From NCBI RefSeq assembly GCF_016411865.1, contig NZ_JAEKJA010000006.1, positions 186,001 to 250,000 of the forward strand: 64,000 nucleotides of DNA, written 5' to 3'. Position 1 is the first letter of the stretch; the number at the start of each line of letters is the position of its first letter. The stretch is from Acuticoccus mangrovi. GTDB taxonomy: Bacteria; Pseudomonadota; Alphaproteobacteria; Rhizobiales; Amorphaceae. The notes below the pieces were generated by a model. It saw nothing but the letters and a program-made list of their open reading frames with translations. It searched no databases and was not told the DNA's origin. This document shows, in pieces, positions 49,704 through 58,072 of the stretch. The translations under genes and the position numbers were made by a program.

Positions 49704-50972
49704 ATGAACGCGATCGCCGACATCGATTGGCCGTCCAGCGATTTCACGCGGGTGCCCTACCGCGTGTTCGTGGATCCGGAGATCTACAAGCTCGAGCAGG
49801 AGCGCATCTTCCGCGGTCCCATCTGGGCCTATCTCGGCCTCGAGGCGGAGGTGCCCAACCCGGGCGACTACAAGACCACCTTCGTGGGCGACACGCCGAT
49901 GGTGCTCCAGCGCACCATGGACGGGGAGCTCGCCGCCTTCGAGAACCGCTGCGCCCACCGCGGGGCGATCGTGCGCCGCGAGCCGTTCGGCAACGACACC
50001 GAGCACCGCTGCGTCTACCACCAGTGGTGCTACGATCTGAAGGGCGCGCTGACGGGCGTTCCGTTCCGCCGCGGCGTCCAGGGCAAGGGCGGCTACCCGA
50101 AGGACTTCGACCTCTCCAAGCACCCGATGCGGCCGATGCGGGTGGCGACCTACAACGGCGTCATCTTCGGCACCTTCTCCGACGCGACGCCACCGCTCAA
50201 AACCTTCCTCGGCACCTCGATCTGCGCCTATCTCGACCGGCTCTTCCACAAGCCGGTGAAGGTGCTCGGCTACCTGCGCCAGGACATCAAGTCCAACTGG
50301 AAGCTCTATACGGAAAACGTCAAGGACCCCTACCACGCGGGGCTGCTCCACCTCTTCCACGCCACCTTCGGTCTCTATCGCTCCACCCAGAAGGGCGCGG
50401 TGCTGATGAGCGAGAGCAAATTCAATAGCGTTCTCTACAATATCGGCGGCAACTACGATAAGGATCTCGCCGAAGAGAACTACAAGAACCAGAAGAAATA
50501 CGTTCCGACCGACTACGATCTCTATGACCCGCAGCTGCTCGCCAGCCGGCCCGACTTTCCGGACGGGATCGCCAACATGATCATGTGCATCGCCCCGACG
50601 GTGGTGGTGCAGCAGATCATGAACACCATGGCGACGCGCAACATCCGCCCCAAGGGTCCGGGTCAGTTCGAGCTCTTCTGGACCTATTTCGGGTTTGCCG
50701 ACGACGACGAGGAGCTGACCCAGATCCGCCTCACCCAGGCGAACCTCATCGGCCCGTCCGGCTACATCTCCATGGAGGACAGCGAGGCGACCGAGATGGT
50801 GCAGGACAACGCCGTCGTCCGCTCCACCGGCGACACGGTGATCGAGATGGGCGGCCGCGGCGAGATCCACGACCTCGACTATCTGATCTCCGAAATGCCG
50901 ATCCGGGGCTTCTGGAGCCACTACGCCAAGCTGATGGCGGAGCCGCCGGCGCTGCAGGAGGCCGCGGAATGA
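49704..50972 (+). CDS. Rieske aromatic ring-hydroxylating dioxygenase, alpha subunit
   Basis: A 422-residue catalytic subunit of a Rieske non-heme iron oxygenase. The Rieske cluster ligands are C83-x-H85 and C103-x2-H106 (CAHRG and CVYHQW). The mononuclear-iron segment is NVKDPYHAGLLH, giving N205, D208, H211 and H216. The segment FNRGPIWAYLGLEAEVPNPG-like N-terminus and PFRRGVQGKGGYPKDFDL resemble the anthranilate 1,2-dioxygenase / salicylate 5-hydroxylase group. ATG 49704 is used; the frame extends six codons further. The beta subunit follows with an ATGA overlap. Reductase and ferredoxin are at 58073 and 60142 (complement). The exact aromatic substrate is not determined. Confidence 0.9.
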   Translation: MNAIADIDWPSSDFTRVPYRVFVDPEIYKLEQERIFRGPIWAYLGLEAEVPNPGDYKTTFVGDTPMVLQRTMDGELAAFENRCAHRGAIVRREPFGNDTEHRCVYHQWCYDLKGALTGVPFRRGVQGKGGYPKDFDLSKHPMRPMRVATYNGVIFGTFSDATPPLKTFLGTSICAYLDRLFHKPVKVLGYLRQDIKSNWKLYTENVKDPYHAGLLHLFHATFGLYRSTQKGAVLMSESKFNSVLYNIGGNYDKDLAEENYKNQKKYVPTDYDLYDPQLLASRPDFPDGIANMIMCIAPTVVVQQIMNTMATRNIRPKGPGQFELFWTYFGFADDDEELTQIRLTQANLIGPSGYISMEDSEATEMVQDNAVVRSTGDTVIEMGGRGEIHDLDYLISEMPIRGFWSHYAKLMAEPPALQEAAE

Positions 50973-51475
50973 GCCTTGCCGAAGCCGCCGCTCCGCTCGA
51001 GAGCGACCTCCTCCTGCAGCACCAGGTGACGCAGTTCCTCTACGCCTACGCCCGCTGCCTCGACGAGGACCGGCTGGAGGACTGGCCGACGTTCTTCGAC
51101 GACGCCTGCTTCTACGGCATCCTCCCGCGCGAGAACGCCGTGAAGGGCCTGCCGCTGTGCGTTCTCAGCGCCCGCACCCAAGGCATGCTGAAGGACCGCG
51201 TGAAGTCGCTCCGCGAGGCCAATATCTACAACCTTCACTATCCGCGCCACGTTGTCAGCAACGTGGAAATTCTCGCGTGCCGGTCGGACAGTCTCGACGT
51301 GGTTTCCAATGTCACCGTCTATCAGACCGACATGGAAGGGCGGACCACATTATTTTGCGTCGGTCAATACAACGATCGTCTCAATCGAAAGGACGGCGGA
51401 GCGCTGAAGATCGGTTCGAGAACGGTGACGATCGACACGTATAACATTCCAAATCTGCTTGCGATTCCAATTTGA
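50969..51475 (+). CDS. Rieske dioxygenase beta subunit
   Basis: A 168-residue small subunit with the cone-shaped NTF2-like fold typical of ring-hydroxylating oxygenase beta chains: QFLYAYARCLDEDRLEDWPTFFDD, YNLHYPRHVVSNVEI and QTDMEGRTTLFCVGQYNDR. It forms the alpha3beta3 hexamer with the alpha subunit and is usually structural. Its ATG overlaps the alpha stop. The last third (from about 51230) is richer in A and T than surrounding genes and uses codons rare elsewhere in the window. Confidence 0.88.
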   Translation: MSLAEAAAPLESDLLLQHQVTQFLYAYARCLDEDRLEDWPTFFDDACFYGILPRENAVKGLPLCVLSARTQGMLKDRVKSLREANIYNLHYPRHVVSNVEILACRSDSLDVVSNVTVYQTDMEGRTTLFCVGQYNDRLNRKDGGALKIGSRTVTIDTYNIPNLLAIPI

Positions 51476-51516
51476 TTGCGCAATCGTCCACAGTAGACGC
51501 AAGCCGAGTGCAGATC

Positions 51517-52701
51517 ATGACATCATCACGCAAAATTCTCGCGATCGCGACCGCTGCCGTGTGCGCCGTGGGTCTCGCCGCCGCCCCCGCCCGCGCGCAG
51601 GAGGACCCGGTCAAAATTGGTTTCCTCGCCACCATGTCGGGTCCGCCGGGGATCATCGGCAAGCACCTTTATGACGGCTTCATGCTGGCGATCAATCAGG
51701 CCAAGGCCGAGGCGGGCGGCCGTCCCATCGAGGTGATCGCCGTCGACGACGAGCTGAAGCCCGACCTCGCCGTCGCCAAGGCGCAGGAGCTCATCGAGCG
51801 CGACGAGGTGGACTTCGTCGCCGGCATCGTGTTCTCGAACATCCTGATGGCGGTGTTCCGGCCGATCACCGAGAGCGAGACCTTCCTCATCGGCGGCAAT
51901 GCCGGCACCTCCACGGTGGCCGGGCGGCGGTGCAGCCCGTATTTCTTCTCCACCAGCTACCAGAACGACCAGGTCCACGCCGTCATGGGCAAGTACGCCG
52001 AGGACCAGGGTTACAAGAAGGTGGTCCTGCTCGCCCCGAACTACCAGGCGGGCCGCGATTCCGTCGCCGGCTTCAACAGCGAATATACCGGCAACGTGGT
52101 CGACACCATCTACGTGCCGCTCAACACGCTGGACTTCTCGGCCGAGCTCGCTCGGATCGCCTCGGCCGAGCCCGATGCGCTGTTCACCTTCATGCCCGGC
52201 GGCATGGGCGTCGCGCTGGTGAAGCAGTTCCGCCAGGCCGGGCTCGCCGACAAGGTGGTGTTCCTGTCCACCTTCACCGTCGACGAGGCCACCATGATGG
52301 CGACGAAGGACGACGCGCTCGGCCTCTACGGCTCCGCCCAGTGGGCGGCGAACCTGCCGGCCGAAGGCAACGCGGAGTTCGTCTCCTCCTTCAAGGAGAC
52401 CTACGGCTATCAGCCCGCCCTCTACGCCGCCCAGGGCTTCGACATGGGCCTCCTGATCCTCTCCGCGATCAACGCGGTCGACGGCGACCTCTCCGACAAG
52501 GCGGCGGTGCGCAAGGCGATCGCCGCCGCCGACTTCAAGTCGATCCGCGGCGACTTCAAGTTCAACACCAACCAGTTTCCGATCCAGGACTTCTACCTGA
52601 CCCAGGCGGTCAAGACCGAGGACGGGGACTACGTGATGAACGCCGTCGAGACGGTGTTCGAGGACGCGGCCGACAGCTACGCGTCCGAGTGCAAGATGTA
52701 G
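51517..52701 (+). CDS. ABC transporter substrate-binding protein, LivK/branched-chain type
   Basis: A 394-residue periplasmic receptor of the Peripla_BP_6 type. The signal peptide (SSRKILAIATAAVCAVGLAAAPARAQ) precedes EDPVKIGFLATMSGPPGIIG, the classical opening of LivK-like proteins. Further signatures are GGRPIEVIAVDDELKPDLAV, ELIERDEVDFVAGIVFS and YAAQGFDMGLLILSAI. Receptors of this class next to dioxygenases often bind aromatic acids. ATG 51517 chosen to fit the leader; SD weak. It is separated from the permease genes by three hairpins. Confidence 0.9.
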   Translation: MTSSRKILAIATAAVCAVGLAAAPARAQEDPVKIGFLATMSGPPGIIGKHLYDGFMLAINQAKAEAGGRPIEVIAVDDELKPDLAVAKAQELIERDEVDFVAGIVFSNILMAVFRPITESETFLIGGNAGTSTVAGRRCSPYFFSTSYQNDQVHAVMGKYAEDQGYKKVVLLAPNYQAGRDSVAGFNSEYTGNVVDTIYVPLNTLDFSAELARIASAEPDALFTFMPGGMGVALVKQFRQAGLADKVVFLSTFTVDEATMMATKDDALGLYGSAQWAANLPAEGNAEFVSSFKETYGYQPALYAAQGFDMGLLILSAINAVDGDLSDKAAVRKAIAAADFKSIRGDFKFNTNQFPIQDFYLTQAVKTEDGDYVMNAVETVFEDAADSYASECKM

Positions 52702-52710
52702 CACCCGCCG

Positions 52711-52792
52711 GGCTCCGCGCCGCGGAGCCTGCCTGATCCGGCGGCCCGGCCTCGTGCCGGGCCGTCCGCTCGACGGGGCGCGTCCGCCCCGT
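52711..52792 (+). other. Array of three strong hairpins between livK- and livH-type genes
   Basis: Three perfect 8-bp stems occur in succession: GGCTCCGC/GCGGAGCC (52711-52729, 3-base loop), GGCCCGGC/GCCGGGCC (52743-52763, 5-base loop) and ACGGGGCG/CGCCCCGT (52773-52792, 4-base loop). No T-run follows any of them. They should protect the receptor message from 3' decay and reduce expression of the permease and ATPase genes. Confidence 0.7.
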
Positions 52793-52814
52793 GACGACGG
52801 CCCAAAGGACCCCG

Positions 52815-53735
52815 ATGGACACGACGCTCCTCCTCGTCCAGCTCCTCAACGGGCTGCAGCTCGGCGTTCTGCTTTTCCTCGTGGCGGCGGGGCTGACGCT
52901 GGTCTTCGGCATCATGGACTTCATCAACCTCGCCCACGGGGTGCAGTACATGGTGGGCGCCTATCTCGGCGTCGTCTTCCTCGCCCTCACCGGGTCCTTC
53001 CTCCTGACGATCCCGCTGGTGCTCGTCGGCTCCTTCCTCATCGCGGTGGTGCTCGAGCACCTCGTGTTCCGCAAGCTCTACCGGGCGAGCCATCTCTCCC
53101 AGGTGCTCGCCACGGTGGGCGTGCTCCTCTTCATCACCGAGCTCGTCGAGATCATCTTCGGCCCGCAGCTCTACCAGATCCCCATTCCGGCCTTCCTCGA
53201 CGGAGCGGTGCCGCTCACCGACACGCTGCAATATCCGGTCTACCGCCTGGTGGTGATCGGGCTCGGCCTGATGCTCGCCGTGGCGCTGTGGCTCGCCGTG
53301 TCGAAGACGCGGCTCGGTGCGCTGGTGCGCGCCGGCGCCACCGACGCGGAGATGGTGTCGGCGCTCGGCGTCGACGTGGAGCGCCTCTTCCTCTTCGTGT
53401 TCGCCTTCGGCGGCATGCTGGCGGGGTTCGCCGGGCTCGTCGCGGCCCCGATCGTCGCGGTCGAGGCCCACATGGGCAACCAGGTGCTGATCCTCTGCTT
53501 CGTCGTCATCGTCATCGGCGGCATCGGCTCCATCGAGGGGGCGTTCCTCGGCGCGCTCATCGTGGCGCTGGTCGATACGCTGGGCCGCACCTTCACCACC
53601 GACATCATGAAGCTCCTCGTCGACCCGAGCGCGGCCACCACCATTGGCCCGGCGCTTGCTTCGATGCTGATCTATCTCCTGATGGCGGTCGTCCTGTTCT
53701 TCAAGCCGCGCGGGCTCTACCCGGCGAAGGCTTGA
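52815..53735 (+). CDS. Branched-chain-type ABC permease (LivH family)
   Basis: A 306-residue inner-membrane permease with about eight helices. Family segments: LLLVQLLNGLQLGVLLFLVA, GLTLVFGIMDFINLAHGVQY, ATVGVLLFITELVEIIFGP, the EAA-like region with GVDVERLFLFVFAFGGMLAG, and IGGIGSIEGAFLGALIVALV. ATG 52815 with AAAGGA upstream. Second gene of the Liv-type importer. Confidence 0.92.
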   Translation: MDTTLLLVQLLNGLQLGVLLFLVAAGLTLVFGIMDFINLAHGVQYMVGAYLGVVFLALTGSFLLTIPLVLVGSFLIAVVLEHLVFRKLYRASHLSQVLATVGVLLFITELVEIIFGPQLYQIPIPAFLDGAVPLTDTLQYPVYRLVVIGLGLMLAVALWLAVSKTRLGALVRAGATDAEMVSALGVDVERLFLFVFAFGGMLAGFAGLVAAPIVAVEAHMGNQVLILCFVVIVIGGIGSIEGAFLGALIVALVDTLGRTFTTDIMKLLVDPSAATTIGPALASMLIYLLMAVVLFFKPRGLYPAKA

Positions 53736-53766
53736 GCGCGTGACGGACCGGCAACGAGCGGATCAC

Positions 53767-54849
53767 ATGGCAGACACCACCCTCGACCCCGCCACCATGG
53801 CCGCGCCGCAGCGCGCCGGCGGCGGGCCGTCCATGGCGGCGATCGTGTCGCCGCTCCTCTTCTTCGCCCTCTTCGCCGGACTGCCGTTCCTCCTCGGCAG
53901 CGGCGACACCTTCGTTCTCACCATCGCCTCGCGCATTCTCATCATGGCGCTCGCGGCGATGAGCCTCGACCTGATCCTCGGCTACGGCGCCATGGTCTCC
54001 TTCGGCCACGCCGCCTTCATCGGCATCGGCGCCTACGTGATCGGCATCGCCTCCGAGCACGGCATGGAGGAGATCGCCATCACGCTGCCGATGACGCTCG
54101 CCATTTGCGGCGCCTTCGCGCTGTTGATGGGCGCGGTCTCGGTGCGCACGTCGGGCATCCAGTTCATCATGATCACCCTCGCCATCGGCCAGATGGCCTA
54201 TTTCGGGGCGACGAGCCTCGCCCGCTATGGCGGCGACGACGGCCTGACCCTCTGGGGCCGCTCGCTGGTGTTCGACACCCGCCTCCTCGGCGACACCACC
54301 ACGCTCTACTACGTCATCCTCGCGACCCTCGCCGTCTGCTACGTGCTTTTGTCGGTGATCGTCGCCTCCCGATTCGGCCGGGTGCTGCGCGGCATCAACG
54401 AGAGCGAGAAGCGCATGGAGGCGCTCGGCTATCCGGTGGACCGCTTCCGTCTCACGGCCTTCGTCATCGCCGGGGCGATCTGCGGTGTCGCCGGCATTCT
54501 GCTCGCCAACCTCACGGAGTTCGTGAGCCCGGCCTACATGACCTGGGACCGCAGCGCCGACCTCATCATCATCCTCGTCATCGGCGGGCTGGGCCGGCTT
54601 CACGGGGCGCTCTGGGGCGCCTTGGTGCTGTTGGGGCTCGAGGAGGCGATCCCCTGGCTCTTCTCCGACATCCTCGCCCCGCTGGTGTCGCCGGTCGAAG
54701 GGGGCGGCGGGTTCGGCGCCTGGTGGCAGCACGTCTGCGCCGTCATCGCCGAGAACTGGCGGGTGATCCTCGGCCCCATCCTGGTCCTCGTGGCGCTCTA
54801 TGCGCGCGGTGGCCTCGTGACCCTTCTCGGGCGGGAGGGGCGGGCATGA
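53767..54849 (+). CDS. Branched-chain-type ABC permease (LivM family)
   Basis: A 360-residue permease with about nine helices. Typical LivM parts are MSLDLILGYGAMVSFGHAAF, GIQFIMITLAIGQMAYFGA, GRVLRGINESEKRMEALGYP and IILVIGGLGRLHGALWGALV. Start is either ATG 53767 or GTG 53740 (nine codons longer); neither has a strong SD. The stop overlaps the LivG-type start as ATGA. Confidence 0.9.
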   Translation: MADTTLDPATMAAPQRAGGGPSMAAIVSPLLFFALFAGLPFLLGSGDTFVLTIASRILIMALAAMSLDLILGYGAMVSFGHAAFIGIGAYVIGIASEHGMEEIAITLPMTLAICGAFALLMGAVSVRTSGIQFIMITLAIGQMAYFGATSLARYGGDDGLTLWGRSLVFDTRLLGDTTTLYYVILATLAVCYVLLSVIVASRFGRVLRGINESEKRMEALGYPVDRFRLTAFVIAGAICGVAGILLANLTEFVSPAYMTWDRSADLIIILVIGGLGRLHGALWGALVLLGLEEAIPWLFSDILAPLVSPVEGGGGFGAWWQHVCAVIAENWRVILGPILVLVALYARGGLVTLLGREGRA

Positions 54850-55619
54850 GCGCGCTCGTCGTCGACGGCCTCAAGAAGCGCTACGGCGGCCTCACGGTGA
54901 CCGACGACGTGTCGATCACCGTGGAGGAGGGCGAAATCCACGCCGTGATCGGCCCCAACGGGGCGGGCAAGACCACGCTGGTCAAGCAAATTTGTGGCGA
55001 TGTCGCGCCGGACGAGGGCAGCGTCAGCCTCTACGGGCGCGACGTGACGCACTATTCGGTGCACCGCCGCGCCCAGATGGGCCTCGGCCGCACGTTCCAG
55101 ATCACCTGTCTGCTCGAGGGCTTCACAGTGCTCGAGAACGTGGCGACGGCGCTGCAGGCGAAGCGCGGGTCGAGCTTCCGCTTCTTCCGCCCGGTCGCCA
55201 CCGAGCGGGCGCTGAACGACGCGGCCTTCGCGCTCATCGCGCGCGTGGGGCTCGCCGAGCGGGCGGGCGAGCGCGTCGCCAACCTCTCCCACGGCGAGCA
55301 CCGCAAGCTGGAGCTCGCCGTGGCGCTCGCCACCGAGCCGAAGGTCCTCCTCCTCGACGAGCCGCTCGCGGGCACCGGCCCGGAGGAGGTGGAGCCGCTC
55401 ATCGTCCTCCTCGGCGAGGCGCGCAAGAGCGTGCCGATCCTCCTCATCGACCACGACATGCATGCCGTCTTCTCGCTCGCCCACCGCGTCACCGTGCTCG
55501 TCAACGGGCGGGTGATCGCGACCGGCAGCCCCGCCGAGATCCGCACCAACCCCGCCGTGCTCGAAGCCTATCTCGGCGAGGAGGGGGAACTCGCCCACAC
55601 GGAGGCCGCCGGTGCTTGA
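54846..55619 (+). CDS. Branched-chain-type ABC ATPase (LivG family)
   Basis: A 257-residue ATPase: Walker A GPNGAGKTT, the LivG-type motif RRAQMGLGRTFQI, signature LSHGEHRKLELA (the normal LSHGE variant of this family), Walker B VLLLDEPLAGTGPEE and H-loop LLIDHDMHAVF. The stop lies inside the next gene, which overlaps by eight bases. Confidence 0.92.
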   Translation: MSALVVDGLKKRYGGLTVTDDVSITVEEGEIHAVIGPNGAGKTTLVKQICGDVAPDEGSVSLYGRDVTHYSVHRRAQMGLGRTFQITCLLEGFTVLENVATALQAKRGSSFRFFRPVATERALNDAAFALIARVGLAERAGERVANLSHGEHRKLELAVALATEPKVLLLDEPLAGTGPEEVEPLIVLLGEARKSVPILLIDHDMHAVFSLAHRVTVLVNGRVIATGSPAEIRTNPAVLEAYLGEEGELAHTEAAGA

Positions 55620-56316
55620 GGTGGAACGGCTCGAGGCCGGCTACGGGGCGAGCCGCGTCCTCTTCGACGTCACCTTTCAGGTGGCGTCCGGCGAGGTGGT
55701 CTCGCTGCTCGGCCGCAACGGCATGGGCAAGACCACCACGGTGCACTCGATCTTCGGCATGGTGAGCCCCCGCGGCGGCCGCATCGCCTTCGCCGGCGCG
55801 GAGCTTTCCGGCCGCAAGCCGTTCCAGATCGCGAGCCTGGGGCTCGGCCTGGTGCCGGAGGGGCGTCGCGTCTTCCGCTCGCTGACGGTGGTGGAGAACC
55901 TCACCGCGACGGCCCGCGCCGCCGCGAGCGAGGCGCGCTCGCCGTGGACCACCGACGCGGTGTTCGCCCTCTTCCCCCGCCTCAAGGAGCGCACCCGCCA
56001 CATGGGGAGCCAGCTCTCGGGCGGGGAGCAGCAGATGCTCGCGATCGGCCGCGCGCTGATGACCAACCCCCAGCTCCTCGTTCTCGATGAGGCGACCGAA
56101 GGCCTCGCCCCGGTGATCCGCCAGGAGATCTGGGCCTGCCTCACCCGTCTCAAGGGGGAGGGGCTCGCCATTCTCATCGTCGACCAGAATCTGGAGGCCT
56201 TGACGCGCCTCGCCGATCGGCACGTGATCGTGGAGAAGGGCCGCACCGTCTGGAGCGGCGACAATCAGAGCTTCATCAACATGCCGGAGCTCAGGACGCG
56301 GCATCTCAGCGTCTGA
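55612..56316 (+). CDS. Branched-chain-type ABC ATPase (LivF family)
   Basis: A 234-residue ATPase: LLGRNGMGKTTTVHSIFG (Walker A, with the Met-Gly typical of LivF), LVPEGRRVFRSLTVVENL, signature QLSGGEQQMLAIGRAL, Walker B LLVLDEATEGLAP and LIVDQNLE. GTG 55612 is the start. It completes a full five-component importer placed inside the Rieske oxygenase cluster. Confidence 0.92.
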   Translation: MLEVERLEAGYGASRVLFDVTFQVASGEVVSLLGRNGMGKTTTVHSIFGMVSPRGGRIAFAGAELSGRKPFQIASLGLGLVPEGRRVFRSLTVVENLTATARAAASEARSPWTTDAVFALFPRLKERTRHMGSQLSGGEQQMLAIGRALMTNPQLLVLDEATEGLAPVIRQEIWACLTRLKGEGLAILIVDQNLEALTRLADRHVIVEKGRTVWSGDNQSFINMPELRTRHLSV

Positions 56317-56337
56317 CCGGCCAAGAAGGAGGGGACG

Positions 56338-56784
56338 ATGGCGGATCTTGAGGCGGGCGTCACCCGCGCGGGCGAGGGCATCCTGCCGGAGGCGTGGGAC
56401 ATTCTCGGCCAGACCTACACGCCGAAGATGGTGTGCGAGAGCTCCTTCACCTGGGAGGCGCTGTTTCCGCCGGGCACCTTCGTGCCGCCGCACGTCCATC
56501 CCGACCAGGACGAGTTCATCTACGTCTTCGAGGGCACCTTCGACCTTCTCCTCGACGGCAAGCCGGAGACGGCGTCGGCGGGCGATCTCATCAAGCTGCC
56601 CCGCGGCATCGAGCACGGCATCTTCAACAAGTCCGACGCTCCGGTGAAGTGCCTCTTCTGGGTGAGCCCGACGCAGAAGCTCTACGACCTCTTCGTGGCG
56701 ATCGACGGCGTGCCCGACCCCGAGAAGGTCGTCGCCCTCGCCGCCGCGCACAACATCCACTTCGCGCCCCCGCCGGCCGAGTGA
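56338..56784 (+). CDS. Small cupin-domain protein
   Basis: A 148-residue single-cupin protein. The metal-binding motif 1 is PPHVHPDQDEFIYVFEG (two His and a Glu), and motif 2 is LPRGIEHGIFN, supplying a His. The start has AAGGAGGGGACG upstream. It could be a metal-dependent oxygenase or isomerase acting on a pathway intermediate, or a small-molecule sensor; the sequence does not decide. Its stop overlaps the ATG of the flavin monooxygenase by one base. Confidence 0.82.
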   Translation: MADLEAGVTRAGEGILPEAWDILGQTYTPKMVCESSFTWEALFPPGTFVPPHVHPDQDEFIYVFEGTFDLLLDGKPETASAGDLIKLPRGIEHGIFNKSDAPVKCLFWVSPTQKLYDLFVAIDGVPDPEKVVALAAAHNIHFAPPPAE

Positions 56785-58040
56785 TGGGCGGGCCGAAGGT
56801 GATCGTCGCGGGCGCCGGCATCGGCGGCCTCGCGACGGCCCTCTACCTCCACCGCGCCGGCATCGAGGTGGAGGTGTTCGAGCAGGCCGGGGGGATCCGC
56901 GAGCTCGGCGTGGGCATCAACGTGCTGCCCCACTCCACGGCGGAGCTCGCCGACCTCGGCCTTCTCGAGGCGCTCGACGCCGTGGCGATCCGCACCGGCA
57001 CGCTCGTCTACCAGAACCGCTTCGGCCAGACGGTGTGGAGCGAGCCGCGCGGCGTCGCGGCGGGCTACGACGTCCCCCAGTTCTCGATCCATCGCGGCCG
57101 CCTGCAAGGGGTGCTCTACCGCGCGGCGGTGGAGCGGCTCGGGGCGGAGAAGATCCACACCGGCCACCGCCTCGTCGCCTTCGAAGAGGACGGGACGGGG
57201 ATAACCGCCCGCTTCGCGACCCCCGAGGGTATGGCGGTGACGGCGCGGGGCGACATCCTCGTCGGTGCCGACGGCATCCACTCCGCGGTGCGGCGGATCT
57301 TCTTCCCCGAGGAGGGGCCGCCCGCCTGGAACGGCATGATGATGTGGCGCGGCGCCGCGATCACCGAGCCCTTCGGCGACGGGCGCACCATGGTGATCGC
57401 CGGCGGCATGGACGCCAAGGCGGTGATCTATCCGATCGCCGACGAGGCGGACGGCAAGCAGCTGATGAACTGGGCGCTCTGCGTGCGCGAGGGCGACGGC
57501 AGTGTCCCGCCGCCACGGCGGGAGGACTGGAACCGCGTCGGGCGCTGGGAGGACATTGCCGCGGGCGTCGATCTCTTCACCCTCGACGTCCTCGACTTCA
57601 AGGACCTTATCTTGAAGAGCGGCGACTTCTACGAGTACCCGATGTGCGACCGCGACCCGCTTCCCCGCTGGAGCCACGGCCGTGCCACGCTGCTCGGCGA
57701 CGCGGCGCATCCGATGTATCCCGTCGGCTCGAACGGGTCGGCCCAGGCGATCCTCGACGCCAAGGCGCTCGCCGGGCTCCTTTCGGAGGGCGGCGACCCG
57801 GTGGCGCTCCTCGCCCGCTACGACGAGGAACGCCGGCCGAAGACCGCCGAGATCGTCCGCCTCAACCGCAAGGGCGGGCCGGAGCGGGTGATCGACGTCG
57901 TCACCGAGCGCGCCCCGAACGGCTTCGACAATCTCGACGACGTGGCGAGCCCGGAAGAGCTCGAGGCGATCGTGAAGGGCTATGCGGGCAAGGCCGGCTT
58001 CACCACGGAGGTGGTCAACCGCCCCGCCGCGGCCGGCTGA
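56784..58040 (+). CDS. FAD-dependent monooxygenase (class A, salicylate hydroxylase/PhzS-like)
   Basis: A 418-residue flavoprotein hydroxylase. The N-terminal FAD motif is VIVAGAGIGGLATALYLHRA, followed by GVGINVLPHSTAELADLGLL. The DG motif is LVGADGIHSAVRR, and the GD motif ATLLGDAAHPMYPVGSNGSA. The PVGSNG sequence is typical of the PhzS-like/3-hydroxybenzoate 6-hydroxylase branch. It uses NAD(P)H and O2 to hydroxylate an aromatic ring. It probably performs a second ring hydroxylation after, or in parallel with, the Rieske oxygenase. Confidence 0.87.
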   Translation: MGGPKVIVAGAGIGGLATALYLHRAGIEVEVFEQAGGIRELGVGINVLPHSTAELADLGLLEALDAVAIRTGTLVYQNRFGQTVWSEPRGVAAGYDVPQFSIHRGRLQGVLYRAAVERLGAEKIHTGHRLVAFEEDGTGITARFATPEGMAVTARGDILVGADGIHSAVRRIFFPEEGPPAWNGMMMWRGAAITEPFGDGRTMVIAGGMDAKAVIYPIADEADGKQLMNWALCVREGDGSVPPPRREDWNRVGRWEDIAAGVDLFTLDVLDFKDLILKSGDFYEYPMCDRDPLPRWSHGRATLLGDAAHPMYPVGSNGSAQAILDAKALAGLLSEGGDPVALLARYDEERRPKTAEIVRLNRKGGPERVIDVVTERAPNGFDNLDDVASPEELEAIVKGYAGKAGFTTEVVNRPAAAG

Positions 58041-58072
58041 TCGCGCGTGAACCGTCCGGAGGGTGATCGTCG

